Below are positions 1-12,966 of a stretch of 64,000 nt of DNA, one piece after another (position 1 is the first letter of the stretch; each line of letters opens with the position of its first letter). The DNA is taken from the NCBI GenBank assembly GCA_000349905.1, contig KB722754.1, positions 124,001-188,000 of the forward strand, given 5' to 3'. Below the pieces are notes generated by a model. That model was not told the DNA's origin. It saw nothing but the letters and a program-made list of their open reading frames with translations, and did not search any database. Source of the DNA: Volvariella volvacea V23. Its lineage: Eukaryota; Basidiomycota; Agaricomycetes; Agaricales; Pluteaceae. Position numbers and translations under genes: made by a program.

Positions 1-1925
1 GTCCGTTGCACTTCCTCCCATTGTCGCGGCGCGATATCGATCTTCCTTGGTTTATCCCAGACTCCAACTGGTGACCATGTCTATCAACTCCATAGTGAGG
101 ATATAAGAATCCACCAAACCTAAAACTTCCATTCCTGCCTATTTTTCAAAGAAAAAGGTCGAAAATTGCGTAAAATGCGGTTCTATAGAGCACGGACATT
201 AGCATAACAGTGAGTCACTCTCAGACCGTCTCAGAATCCATCCTACCTTTTTTGATATCGGAATAGAATGCAACTCGGATTGCAAAAGCGATTGTATTCG
301 CCCAAAATTTGTTTCCACACGTACTCACCCTGCTCGATTCCCCACATGCCAAGCGCATAGTCGACAGCTTGTGTCCGCGCGAGAGCATCGATAAGGTCTG
401 GTGTCATCTCGACGTTTTCTCGGGGAAGGTGGACCCATAGGAACTTTAAACTTAAGATAGACCCAAGGCCCTTATATTCCATCTCAAGAGCTTTGGTCAA
501 TAACAGAGTCACTACCTTCTGATCCTCGACCCAGTAGATACCACTTCGTGACGAATCACGTAGGTATTCCGAATAGGATTTGTGATAAAAGTAAACCTCA
601 GAATCATCTTCACCAGGTACCTGCAGAACTGAGTGAAGGGGCTGCAGCATGAGTCGAATATAACCGCAGTCCTTCTGGAAAATGTGGCTCAGCAGTGATA
701 CCCGGCGCAAGGTCGATTGCAAAAAAAATGGGAGAGTGTTCATAAAGTCGTACGCCACAATAAACAAGCAAGGAAGGACGAGATCGCCGGGCTCCTTGCT
801 GCATGCCGCTTCGAGTATAAGGGTGTATAGGCAGTCAAGTGGGGCAAACGCTCTAGCTTGTTGGGAGTCATGGGTTTTGAAAATGGCCTTGAGCCTTTCG
901 ACAGGATGTCCATCCGTATCCGATAACCAGCGAATCATGGTGAGGGCATATACGAACTGCCCCTTTGTGACGTCGATAATACTGTCAACGGTCCCTTCAG
1001 GAGGCCATTGGTGATTTCCGATAATCTGTCGACGACGTCGATGGATGTCACTGAAACTCGTAGTGAGTATTTATCGCATATCTGCCCGTGACTCTTATGT
1101 TTCCGATAACATAAAATGTGCAAGTCGAAATAATGAGGGTGATCGTTGCCGAGTGCGTCAATTTCGAATTGGATGTGCGATTCCGGGCGACTGGGAATTG
1201 GGACAGCAATTCTCCGATGCAGGCCATTTTGTTGAAATGTGGGGAGGAGACGAAGAAGTCGTTGCTGATGGGAATATGGTTCGCATTCGTCTAAACCGTC
1301 AATGGCGATCAATGACCGTTGAGTGAATTCCGTGTTGAGCAGAGCTTGACACAGAGGTTTGATGATCAGTGAGTCCTATTGAAGCTCAAGCGCTCAATCC
1401 AGGATAGAGAGATCGTTAGTGAGTGTTCGACATACAAGTTCTCCAACCTCTGGGAAAACTTCACAGAGGCGGTGGACGAGGGTTGGTATAAAAGTATTTA
1501 GCGAATTTCGACCGCCATCGCTTCTCCAAAAGGAGAAACTGCCTGTGAGTAAACGAGGGTCTTGCTTGTTCAAATCCTCGCAAACCTTTCGAGAGATGGC
1601 TGACTTCCCCGTTCCAACTGGACTCTTCAGCCAAAGGATATCAGTTTCTGAATCTATGCTGATTGATCAGGGCTCAATATCACCAATGATGGATTTCGTT
1701 GTCTCTTCGTGGCACTTTGGTGCATCATCTTTATCATCGCCGTTGAACATTGCCCGTGTGCAAATGTAAGGAGGGAGTATCTCAAGGACTACGGCTGATA
1801 TAAGTAACAATCATGGTACATCAAAGGGCGTACTTGAAGTAGAGGCAGAACTAGACAACCAAGCGTTGACTTGAATAGGACCATGTTGACTGTCGATGTG
1901 TGAATTTAAAAAGAAATTATTGTCA
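1..1925 (-). pseudogene. NACHT STAND-NTPase pseudogene, copy A (possibly cut by the window start)
   Basis: Degraded copy of a fungal NACHT NTPase (the NLR-like HET-E class). Read on the minus strand, the P-loop (ILWLKSPVGTGKS) lies near 1600-1640, the Walker B block (IDGLDECEPYSHQ) near 1275-1310, and the post-NACHT helical part (MIRWLSDTDGHPVERL) near 860-940. Colinear alignment with copy B at 2.5-4.6 kb shows lesions: TGA at 1667-1669 where B has Trp, TAA at 1095-1097 and 1071-1073, and a one-base deletion near 1135 that shifts the frame. A first-exon remnant (DNNFFLNSHID) lies near 1880-1920. Homology to the 3' part of copy B continues to about position 5, so the end may lie outside the window. 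NACHT proteins in fungi act in non-self recognition; this copy cannot make the full protein. Confidence 0.85.
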
Positions 1926-1969
1926 TGTGTAGGATTGTAGTGGTCCGAGTCAGTCAGCCTTGTCATAAT

Positions 1970-2254
1970 CTAAGGGATGTCTAGTTGAGGCCAGTAGGAA
2001 TGAAGCACGCGGAGAAGGAGAAGCTCCAAATCGTCGTATGAGAATGGATAATGACTGCTTAGGGGGGTTATTGGAATCAGTATCACTATAGGTTTGAATA
2101 TTGTCGACTGTAAGGTAGATGGTCCTGGGCCTGGGCCGGCATGTAGGTGGCAGAGGCACGAGGCCTCGGCGTGTGCATAAGCACCCAAACCTTCCGTCTT
2201 AAATAATCCGCTCGCCATATCTACCCTAACACCAATTTCAAGTTCCAGAATCAA
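1970..2254 (-). pseudogene. Possible C-terminal exon remnant of NACHT copy B
   Basis: An open stretch on the minus strand with a Gly-Pro repeat (AGPGPGPS) followed by a hydrophobic run. It sits where the last exon of copy B would be. In copy C the last exon likewise has a Pro-Ser-Gly linker (GPSPSPGP) followed by a transmembrane segment. The match is in composition and order only, so this is a tentative call. Confidence 0.35.
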
Positions 2255-2554
2255 ATGCAGCGCATCGTAATCAATGACTTGGACGTCTGCAGTGAGGCTG
2301 AGCGAGCGCTAGCACATATTATAATATCCAAAATGGGCAGCCAAGTTGAAGAATTGTAAATCTGCGCGGTCACTAAGGCCACCTCCGTGGATTAAAACAC
2401 CACTGCTATCAGTGACTTCAGTTCATTCGATTCATCAATTACGAGAGCTCTTGGCGCCGACAGATGAAGAAGAGTTGAGCAACGGATGAATCCAGACTTA
2501 CGCATATACCCTATTTGATATAAGCGGAATTCAAATGTTCCTAGTACAAGATGC

Positions 2555-4556
2555 GTTGGGCGAACTCGATATTTCTCCAGTCATTGATCGTCCATTATTC
2601 ACAGCACTGGACCCAGAATGGTCTCGGGTAGCACCAGCTGTGTTTGTCGACTCCAGAGCCCATAGTGAAAACCACCAAACTTGAAATCTCCACGTCCACT
2701 CGATTTTCCAATGCTTAAAAGATGGAGGTCGAAATTTGCGTAGAATGCGGCCCTACAGAATGTAATACATCAGGATAATGATAGATCACTTCCAGACCTC
2801 CATCTACCTTTTTCCGTAGTGGGATGGATTGTAACCCAGATCCCAACCACTCGCAAAAATGCTGGTACGATGTGCTGAAGTAATCGGATTGAGACACTCC
2901 CTCCTTAATTCTTCTGGGATTATACATCCACTCGACGGCACGCGTTTGCTCCAGAGAATCGACAAGCGCGAGAGTCATCTTGATGCATCCCAAGGGAATA
3001 AAGAGCCATATGAACCCTATAGCCTGATCCGTACGGGTATTCGAGAGCTGTTCATGATCAAGCTCGAGAGCCTTTGTTAACAATAGAGTCGCCACCTTCT
3101 GGGCCGCTACCCAGTAGACGCCGCTCCATGACTAGTTGTGCAAATACTCACAAAAGTACCTGTGATAGATCTGTATTTGGTCCTCGTCGTCGTCTGGCAT
3201 CCGCAGGATCGAGTGAAGAGGCTGCAGTATAAGTCGAATATACCCGCAATCCTTTCGAAAGTATCGGCTTAGGGTGGACGACAGACACGAGCGCTCTTCC
3301 TCCAGACAAAAAAACAATTCACCAGTCTCTGCAGCACTCAAGAGAAACAAGCAAGGAAGAACGGGATATCCGGCCTCTGCGCTACACGCTGTCTCGAGTA
3401 TCAGGCGGTAGAGGTGATCGGGTGGGGCGAATGCTCGGGCTCGTTGGTCGTCGTAAGGCCTGAAAATATCCTCTAGCCTCTTGACGGGATGTCCATCCTT
3501 GTCTGATAGCCAGCGAACAATGGTGAGAACATAAGTGAATTGGCCAGCTGCGCTGTTTATGATACGGTCAACTACTCCTTCAGGAGGCCATTGATTGTTT
3601 CCGATGATCTGTCGACGACGTCGATAAATGTCATTGAAGCTCGTGGTGAGAATTAGTCGCATATCATCCCGTGATTCTACTGTCTCCGACAGCGTTAAAT
3701 GTGGGAGTCGGAATAGAGAGGGGTGATCGCGTGTGAGTACATCGAATTCGGATTGAATGTGAGATTCCGGACGACTAGCAATTAGCACAGCAGTTCTTGT
3801 GTGGAATTCGCTTTGTCGAAGCGTACAGAGGAGTCCAAGGAGCCGCAGCTGGTGGGAATATGGCTCGCATTCATCTAAACCATCGATGACAATCAATGAT
3901 CGTTGGGTGAAATCGGAGTTGAGGTGCAATTGGCGGAGGGGCTAGATAATAAGGACATCCCATTGAAGCTCGAGCGAATGGTTCAAGATGGATGGGTCGT
4001 TGATGAGTGTTCGTCGTATCAGTTCACCAGCTTCTGGGAAAACAACAGAAATGCGATAGGCGATGGTTGCTATAAACGCCCTCAGCGAATTACGACTGCT
4101 GTCGTTTCTCCAGAAGAAGAAACTGCCTGTGAGTAAACGAGGATCCTGTTTATCCAGATCCTCGCAGACTTTTCGAGCGATGGCTGATTTTCCTGTTCCA
4201 ACTGAGCCCTTCAGCCAAAGAATACCTGTTTCTGACTCCATGCTGACTGCCCAAGGCTTGATATCTTTGGTGATTGACTTTCTAGTTTCCGGATGACATT
4301 TCGGTGTGTCATCTCTGTCATCGCCATTGAACATAGCCCGTGAGCAAATATAGGGACGGAGCAATTCAAAAGCTGCGATTCAATCAGGAAATATCATACA
4401 AAACGTGAATAACCATACAGATGCGGGTGAAGGGTTGGATAAAGAAGCGTTAACCTGAATGGTACCGCCATATCGATTGTCGATACGTGAGTTCAAAAAG
4501 AAGCTATTGTCGCTGATATGAGCAAGGCTATCAGGATTCATGGCGGTTGCGTTCAT
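2555..4556 (-). pseudogene. NACHT STAND-NTPase pseudogene, copy B
   Basis: Second NACHT copy, tandem with copy A. Exon 1 would start at 4556 (MNATAMNPDSLAH) and ends near 4465 or 4455; the main exon starts near 4373 with AFELLRPYICSRAMFNGDD. Walker A is GSVGTGKSAIARK (near 4180-4215) and Walker B is SLIVIDGLDECEPY (near 3860-3900). The frame is otherwise open, but two in-frame TAG stops break it: 3942-3944 (Glu in copy C) and 3132-3134 (in the EYLHN-SWSG stretch). No frameshift was found between them. A stretch at 1970-2254, minus, rich in Gly-Pro followed by a hydrophobic segment, resembles the C-terminal tail of copy C and may be this gene's last exon. It could be a recent loss or a readthrough product; pseudogene is the simpler reading. 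Confidence 0.82.
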
Positions 4557-7500
4557 CTACGCGAAGAATTGTCCCAACATGTGACTTAAAGCTACTTGAG
4601 GGCTTGATATGAGTGGAGAGTGAGGGGTATAAAATGAGGAAAGCAATGTTGAGTCAGTACCAGCGTTAGAAGCTGAGACTTGGTTGCAGGTGCAAACAAC
4701 GAAGATATATGGGACTTGATAGATCGTGTGTGAGGGGGGTTGTCAAGGGTAGGTGGTTGATCTAGCTGGTGTGGATAACCTCGGCCCGGGATCTGCCGGG
4801 CATGAAGCGCTCAAGGCTTTCAGTCTGAAGAAGTGAGGTATTGCACGCCGCCTCTGCATAGGATTGGGGTAGTGTATGGCGTATCGTCATGGATTTGGCT
4901 TGAGTAGAGCATCGATACCGCGGACAGCGTTAATCACTTCCCACCTTATCTCATCTATCACCCATACGCGACTATCCAGCGCGGGCAGGAAGATAAGTTA
5001 GGTACAGTTAGCCATAGCGCAGCCGCACTACTCATCTAGGCCCTTCCGTGGAGCTTCCTCTCGTAACGATGACAACAGTACTCGAACTTAAAACCACCGC
5101 GCATGCAATGAACGCATAGTTCGCCTTACGTCCGACACCAACATAATTCCCCTCAAAAGACTCCATGTTTCAATATGAATGCCCCAAATCGTGGTGTCTT
5201 TTGTTCTACGTTTAGAGAAGATGGTCATGTGCAGTTGTGAGTTCGTGATTGTTTTAAGTGTGTGGCGCATATTAAGAGGAGGTCCTTATGACGTGTAGAT
5301 ATGAGCATTGGCATAATGTCGAAACATTTGTCTGACTGAGTAGTGAATCGCAGGCGTCGGAGGAATATGGAAACAAGTATTACCTGTGTTATGAACGTCA
5401 TTGGTTGTTTTGAAACTTCCAACTGCGGCACTGATGAGAGGAAGAGTATACGTAGAGATGAACTGCTCAGTACGAGTAATTATCGATACACTTATTTGAA
5501 TGGGTTTGCTTATTAGTCGAGCACGGTTTCCAGTTCATTTTCGCGTCGGTTCGTTGGTTTAATTTATTTGGGTTGGGTTGTTCTTGTCCGAGCTGAGTCT
5601 GTCATTCATGTGCAATGCGCAAATGGTTCAAGTGAAGAGTGTGATGATCACCAATAGTAGCCCAATCTATCTCCTCTTGTGTATTGCGGGAGGAACCACA
5701 CCAACTCGACCAGGCATTCTTCTATGACTGTTCGATTAATTGATCTCATCTGACACCACAACCGAACTTCGATCTACGCGTAGTGACCCCGTGGTTGTCG
5801 TGGTCTCGTTAAATGAGCTTTCAATCATCAACGTTAGAGCCGAGCTGCTCGCGGATGTAAACAGACCTTCCCAATGGCACTATCTCGCGCCGCATTGATG
5901 CCTCCGTATATGAAGGGCACTTGGATGCCCTCATGCTGCATCGGTCACCAATGTCCACTTATTCATCGTCGGTGACAATTCCTTCAACAACGGGCGTACT
6001 GCCAGTCATACCCCTAATGTCGTGCTTGTGCGAGCCACAAAACACGCTCAAACCTGAGAGTGCCCATCAGAGTGATCCTAACGCGCCATAGAGCAACTTC
6101 AAACCTCTTCCAAAACCCTCGGTGTCACTCCTAGCTTTAGGCCAAGGGGTAGTGGAGATAGATCGTGAATAGAAGCCAATACTTCTCCTAGTTCGCCCAG
6201 CCAGATTCCTCATTCTCTCCAGCAACGCGATAGGAGGAGATTATACTCCACACCTTTTCCGTTGGTCTCGTCGCGTAGTATGCCCAGCCTAAGGTATACA
6301 AGCAGCTTCCGGCCTGGTTTTTTGAACACATCCAATTTGTCTTTCATTTGAAGAGGCGATGCAGGGAGCTTATACCTGACGCGCAACAGAAAATCCAGGG
6401 CTAGCAGTAGTGTGCTAATGAAAATCGTCCCTTTCTATGGCTATAGTCTAACTCAGCATTATCAGTAATGCACCAAGTAGAGTATACACCTGAGTCCCTA
6501 CGCGTTATTGCTGACATTTTCATGTGAATGTTTCGATCCCGGCTTCTAGCTAGACTCCCTGCGACGACACACAGAGCAATAGCGGTGCAACATATGGCCG
6601 ATGACATCACTTCTATTGGATTTGCATGGTTGATGCTATTTCCAAGGAAAGGCAAACTGCAGCAGCGCGACCCTTACCATTGAACACAGCTTGTTCCTTG
6701 TGAGTGAGAGAAGAGTTGGTTGACCAGGCAGCCACCGGAGTGGCGGCCCAATCTGTCATACATATGTACAAATAGGAGCAAATATGCTCTCCGGCTGTAC
6801 ACCCACCCACTGGCGCAGCTATGAATGCGGACCTCGCCAGAGCAACATGGAGTCCGCATTTTATGCACGATGGAGGAACTCGATAGCTGCAAACGTTTCT
6901 GTGCTCGCGGAGCTGATTTTCAAAATGAACATGTCAAGCTTGACTCGAGGTCCACAGCCCAGCGAGCTCCGTTTTCACCATAAGAGACCCGTACTTCCCA
7001 TCTTGGTAACTCAATTACTGTTTCCAGTGCTTCTGAGGAGTGAATGCCATTCTGCCAAGGTGTTCTATCAAGCTCAAGCCGAGTCCACAATCTAGAAGAA
7101 AAATCGTCTTCAAAAAATGGGGTTGAGGACCCTACTAAGGCGATTACACTACGCCCAAGGGAGAATGCAAAAGTATATAGCGTGAACGTGCGAGAATATT
7201 GGGGTTGTCACAGTTCGTGCTACTCAGTTTAGGCGTATAGCTTCGAGGCCGTAATATATGACCATTTGAAAGGTTCTCCTATATCTGATTAACTTAGTAT
7301 AGATCCCACCTTCGAGGACACCCGCACTTTGCTCGGCTGAGGTCTATTTTTCATCACTTCATTCTATATCTGCATCCCATTCTATGGTGTGCGAATTGGC
7401 GAATGAAGTGCAACCCGGGATCGTATCAGCAGTCAATCAGCTGAGTCCGGAAATGAACATTGATTCACGGCCGCACCAATGATCTAGTTTATTGTAGCCC

Positions 7501-10500
7501 CTGCATTCGATGGATGTGCCTGGAGCCGAGTACGATCAATAGTACAAACAAGGTACAAGGGAATATGGGAGGCTGCGTGCACTTTCGAGGGTGAACGCAA
7601 AGCAAGGCTCTATAAGTGCTATTCGATACACGGCGAATTGAAATGGCGAGGGCTGGATGGTGCCCGTCATCCCTTTAGTTGTTGGGGTCCTTTCATGGGG
7701 TCTCTGAGGACCTGCAGGCGTACGTGCACATGATCCAGCATGCTGCACACGAGGCTAACAGCATAATCAAGCTGGACTCGTATCATATCATATCTCACAG
7801 ACTGCCCGACTCCAATCCTGTTGATGACGTGAACTAAATAGATGCACGGCCGAGGTGCTTCACCTGAGTGTGACCTCTTACTTCGGTACCTGGATCTTCA
7901 GGATATGCGCCGGGAACGCATGTTGATACATTCCCCCGTCGGTGGTATTCCACTCGAGCTGGGACATGGGAGGCGCATGTGATGCTCCCTTTGTGATGTC
8001 ATGCTAACCAACAGTCAGTCGTGAGGGCTGTCCTGAGAACGCAGGGCAACTCCTTGGTTGTCCACCACCCTCTCCTCTGAGCGGGATGGGTATATTACCT
8101 CAAATGTAGCAGTCCAAATTAGCTCCCTTATACCCTCGAAACTGGCGTTGGTGGTCATCGCTGGACATCTTCGACCGCTCAGTGCTATAACTCAGCATCA
8201 ACTTGCGTTCAAAAGTGTTTCTTGATTGTCCAAAATTGAGGATCACTGACGGTCATGGAGTTGGTGAGTAACTTCTCTACGTCATGCGATACCGACCTGG
8301 ACCCTGCTATATCATCCCAGAATGCCAGAAATAGAGGTAGACAGTCAGGGAAGGGTGTGATCTCCAGTTACGCTTTAGCACCCTGTCTATCATTGTTTCA
8401 ACGTATCACCTCCTAGTCCGCCGCTCGTTTTATCGTCATGGGTACTCGTCATTCTGACTCTCCCACAGATAGAGTTGTGGTCATATCAAGCAATGATACT
8501 GGTGAATCGACTGTCGGTGGGTGAATTGGGTGTATGGGGTACGGCGTCGTTTTTCTAGCGGAGGGTCTGATCATGATGGTATGCATCTTCCACCATCCGT
8601 GAGACTCGAGGTAGGTGTCTGTCCATCAAAACCCAATCCGGATCATAATCCCAATACCATCAAGTTTCTCTGCAAGACTTGTAGCCCGTTCCCACAACCA
8701 AGCGCCACCGCCGCCGCCACCATGGCGGTTCTACCTGTACAGTCAGGTGCTTGCACCCCTACGTGCGCAGTTGACCCTTGGTCGCCTCGGTGGAGCATCC
8801 CACGGACAAGTCCAAACATGCAACACCGACAGCATGGGTAACTTATTTATGGCTGGTGGTACATTCTCTTCCCACTTACCTTGAACCCAATTTCAGCGTC
8901 GCATTCAATCCCTCGCCTCCACGGATCTCGTAACCCCTAAAGCACCCTAACCAGCTGCTACTGTTCAGGAAGTTGAATAAGATCTGTTCGTCGTGCCCGT
9001 CTTTTTTTTGCCAGCCGATGCCGAGTATGTTGGATGAGATGGGAAGAAGGGCGAGAGGGAGGAAAAGCGGTTGAAAGGCAAGGGTTTTAAAGAGGGCTGT
9101 GGTCTTGGAAGCACCGACTCGTGGCGATCGTGAGGTTTTTATGAACGCGGATTACGGCCAGTCTTGCGGCACGGTCCTGGTTCTATGGAACGTAAGAGCT
9201 TTTTATGGAAACTTTGGGATATGTCAATCTAACTAACCGGTTGAGGTCTAGATTTGTGTTGCTGGTTTGGGTCATGTCGGTCGCTTGAGCAAATTTTGAG
9301 CAAGGGTTTGAATTCGAACAGTCGTTATTAATGACCACAAGGCCAGCGGCTGGTTCGATCTCTGCTCCCCCTCTAATCTTCGTGCTGAATCTCCCTCCTG
9401 GCTCACCAAAGTTGGCAGTCATGGCCCACCACTGAGTTCTTGCATGCATCCCGGATGGTTCTGTGGATCAACAGATCAGGGTTGGGAGGTGGTCCCTCTT
9501 GCATAATTGCTTTTTTTTGTGTGGCCACGCACCTGGCAAAAATACGCGAAGAGCTGATTTTGATCCAGCGTCGTGAATGAATTGAAAATGGCTGGCTTGC
9601 ACGATGACTCGATTCCTGTATCCTTGCGCCACTCCGCTAGCTAGCCTTGCCACACGGCCGTTTGGGCTGTGCAGCCTTTCTCCCGTCCCAAGGCCACTAG
9701 ACTGACCTCAATAGTCCTGATCTAAATCTCGTAAACGCTAACCCTGCCTTGAGTACCAATAGAAAGCCTTAGAGTCAACAGTACGGGCGATTCGGTATTC
9801 GACACGAGATGAGTAAGAATTCGAGTGTGTGTTGATCCAAGTTCCCAGGCTAAACCAATCAGATTCTGACTCTTCACATAACCACTAACACGGCGCACCA
9901 GTGAAAAAGGAGGGCGGATGGGTCAGGTGGGCTGTACCAAGCCCACCAGCCAACTCCGCCGCTCGTCGTTCTCCACTCTCGCAGCTGCCACCGATCGTCC
10001 TGATGGATTTGATTTGTTGCATACTGATGCCGCTGCTACTAGCCCATCATCAGCTGCTCGATGCCAGGGGTCTCTCTTGAGCTCAGTGTATGCATGGTAA
10101 TTGCATGGTAGAGTTCTAGGTGATGCTAACTGGTGACTCAGGTAGAAAACATCAACGACCTTCAAGGAAATTGACCGAGCGATTCCATCGCCTTCGCCAA
10201 TCCTCCGGTACCCTCCAAGTTCCAACCGCCCCGTGGGGCAACCTCTATTGAACGAGATGCCGCCTCCTGGCCTCACTCTCTGGCGGGCATAACACCCGTC
10301 GCTGCCTCATTCATTTCTTGATCGAAGTTGTAGATCCCCCTCTACAATTCCAGCTCCAGGAAATTGGTGCTGCGAGTTTCCCCTCGCTACATACACTCTC
10401 CATTTCAAAGGCCATCCCAAGAACTTGATCCTACGGTACGGGTACAGCCTCCCTTGCCGCCATTCAAGCCTCATTGAACTAGTCGGTGTTCCTGGCCAAG

Positions 10501-11314
10501 GGGCTCGGCCCCTTCAACGCTCTTGACCGAGTTAGTCAAGAACGTGGGGGATGTGAAGTGATCATCTGTTGCGCCAGTTCGGTTTGCCTCCAACTTCGTG
10601 GCCGCGGCCGAGGGCAAGTCTTTTCCATTGTGGGATAAGCGAGATCACTAATCGCTAATATATATAAAAAATAGAAGGTGAAAGGGAGGGTGAACATCGG
10701 TGTTGAGTTGTTGAGTTAACTATGCCAGCTAAGACTTTCTCGTAAAGTAGCATTATACCGACCCGATAAGCGCGCGATTCAAGCGTATGAACACAGATGA
10801 ATACCTGCAAATCGTCGCCGGGATGATGATCACCCATGCTTGTGCTGTTTAGCCACGGTGCAATATCTCGTACGCAGCACTGCGAATCCCCGCATTTTCG
10901 CCTCTTGTGATCTTGCCGACGATAGTCTATCATATTCTTGAGAATGAAGATCAATGATTACCAGATTATTCTTTTAGTTAACGTTCTGGGGCTGAAGTCG
11001 AGCGAACCCATGTGGCATACACGGGATTGTCCATCTTCATCACCCTCATCAACCTGCCATGACGGAATTTTGTACGACAGCTCGCTCATTCAATCATGCT
11101 CACAGATATTTTTGGTCCTACCTTACCATGCGCCGTTCATTAGTGCCTCCGCGCTCAACCTCCACCGCAGTTCTCTACAGAATTGCCAGCAAAACTTTAT
11201 CATGATTATGAACATGGGAGCTTCCGACTAGTTATAATAATATCGTACCAGCCTTTACCCTACCGGATACCAGCCAAGTGAGGGTAGGGCGTGTTCGAGG
11301 TGGAGATAGACAGG
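4557..11314. other. Gene-poor region
   Basis: About 6.7 kb with only short open frames (60-130 codons) in all six frames. None shows a recognisable domain, splice-linked exon series or codon bias. I recognise no transposase or reverse transcriptase motifs. The segment next to 4557 would be the 5' flank of NACHT copy B. The rest may be decayed gene or transposon sequence. Confidence 0.6.
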
Positions 11315-12045
11315 TTAGGGGAATGTTAAAATGTAGGTCTTCATCGAAAGCTCGAAGCTGCATTTATTCAGAGTAGGGCCGCCGCATTCTTCTTGCAAGA
11401 TCACGGGAGGCCGATTCAGTTTCTCTCGGAGTGGTTGCCGAAGGGCGTTCGGGGAGCATCGTTCCTGTGACCTATGGTTCTGTTTTCGTCGCCTAGAAGC
11501 ATCGTTGAGAACGGCACGCTGAATGTCGCCAAAGGAAGATTGAAAAGAATGCTGGAGGAGCTTCTGCTCAGATTCGAAGACGATAGAGACTAGTTTAGGA
11601 TAGAAGTGGACAAGAGAGCCAGGGGTTCCACAAATAACCGGACAGTCGGGATTAGGGCAGCCCGCGGGTTCGGTTCCGTCCGCTTGTTGGCACTTTCCGT
11701 GGAAGTATCTTGGAAATATGTCCCTCTTGAGAGTAGCATAGCCTTTGTTCTGATATTCTTGATATGTCGCGACCAAGTAGTTTGGGAAGTCTTTTTGTCG
11801 GACCGGAGGACCACACCGCTCTTGTACCATGGAGTTGAGCTCACGATTCTAAGGAATAAATGGTTATTTTAAAAAAGGGCGGGCTTGATTGTACCAACCA
11901 TCCTGGAGAATGTGTTTGAAATCGGACGAGTGTAGTTCCCAAGAAAAGCGTTCGTGATGCCAACGATGCAGTCGCCTTCACATCCTGATACGAGAGGTAT
12001 AGATAACGCGATTGCGGTCAGGATATACACGAGACGAGTGAGCAT
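11315..12045 (-). CDS. Small secreted cysteine-containing protein, conserved fungal unknown
   Basis: Two-exon gene: 11899-12045 and 11315-11848, joined in phase 0 across a 50-nt intron, giving 226 residues. The start gives a clear signal peptide (MLTRLVYILTAIALSIPLVSG), so the mature protein begins near the Cys of CEGDC. The mature part has N-glycosylation sequons (NYT) and clustered Cys-Pro motifs (GCPNPDCPVICGTPG, then LVHFYPKL). I recall similar extracellular proteins of unknown function in asco- and basidiomycetes, but I cannot name a family with confidence. A TTG-like in-frame extension upstream of 12045 was rejected because it would bury the signal peptide. The role is unknown; it is secreted by inference. 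The C-terminal 70 residues are basic and less typical, so the real gene may end earlier through another intron. Confidence 0.7.
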
Positions 12046-12966
12046 TCTGTACGCAGCGGCTTGGGTGGTGGGGTGTGGTTGATTGACAGTGGGACGGTGG
12101 AATCGGTCTTCCTGGCAAGGGTCACAAACACTCCACAACAACACCCGACCACGTGTTTACGAGCAACGTTACAAATTCTCCGGATGGAGTTCCTCCACCT
12201 GCTCGGTGTCATTGCCCAATGGCAATCACTGACAAGCTTTTTTCTCCAGAAAGCTACCAGAGTAACCCCAAATGACTTGGCGAATAGAATACTGACATCG
12301 GAGGCTTCCGCTTCAGTGGGGTTGAGTGATCTTTGCTTCGAATTCCGAAAGTCTGTGCAATTTTAAACAAAGAATAGGCGCTTATCAGCGAGAAACAGCC
12401 GAGCAAGCATTTAATAGCTCAATTAACACATTAAGCTGCGGGGGTAAGCTTCATACGGTAGCAATTGATGCGTCATCAAGCCTCTTATGGTTCAGCTTGG
12501 TTATTGTTTAACCTCATGAATCCGAAGTTCAACCACCTTAATCGGACTCAGAGAGTTAATTATTTCTGGTGCTTTTGCTTGGATAGTGGCGTGTATTAAT
12601 CGAGAACATTTGTACGCTGCACAAATCTGTGTCATCGTTGTCGACCAGATCTCTGTGAGCATTGCGTCTGCGGCCCCGTCATTTTTACATGCTGACTGAG
12701 TTTCACGCAATATCTTTGGGCTAGCTTCGGAAATGCTTCCTGGATCGATGATAGGCGCGGATAGCTCGTAACTCGGTTATGTCATTCGGAACAAACGAAG
12801 AAGCACCTCCGCACAAGAGCCTCGGGCGAATACGACTCATGAGGCTTTTCTCGAGCGTACTTGGTCATATGTTGTCTGGCGTATCTACGGCATAATTGCT
12901 GCTCAACTCCAGATAAAAGGCGCGAGGCAATTGCCTCAGCTCCCTATCAAGTGTCCTCAACGAAAA
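12046..12966. other. Divergent intergenic region between secreted-protein gene and AA9-1
   Basis: Non-coding stretch of 921 bp serving as 5' flank of both neighbours. The right end carries the TATA-like box and conserved upstream block of AA9 gene 1. Nothing else was recognised. Confidence 0.6.
12911..12920 (+). promoter_or_regulatory. TATA-like box of AA9 gene 1
   Basis: AGATAAAAGG, 47 bp before the ATG at 12967. The same 10-mer stands before AA9 gene 2. Just upstream a second block is shared (CGGCATAATTGC here, CGGCATAATCGC at gene 2), so the core promoters are conserved between the two copies. Confidence 0.55.

Noticed and set aside
9290..9400. Possible tRNA with GGTTCGATCTC T-arm-like sequence
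   Set aside because: The T stem does not pair and no acceptor or anticodon stem can be formed.
9918..10280. Overlapping frames on both strands at about 10 kb
   Set aside because: No recognisable motif, no supporting splice sites, and neither strand is favoured.
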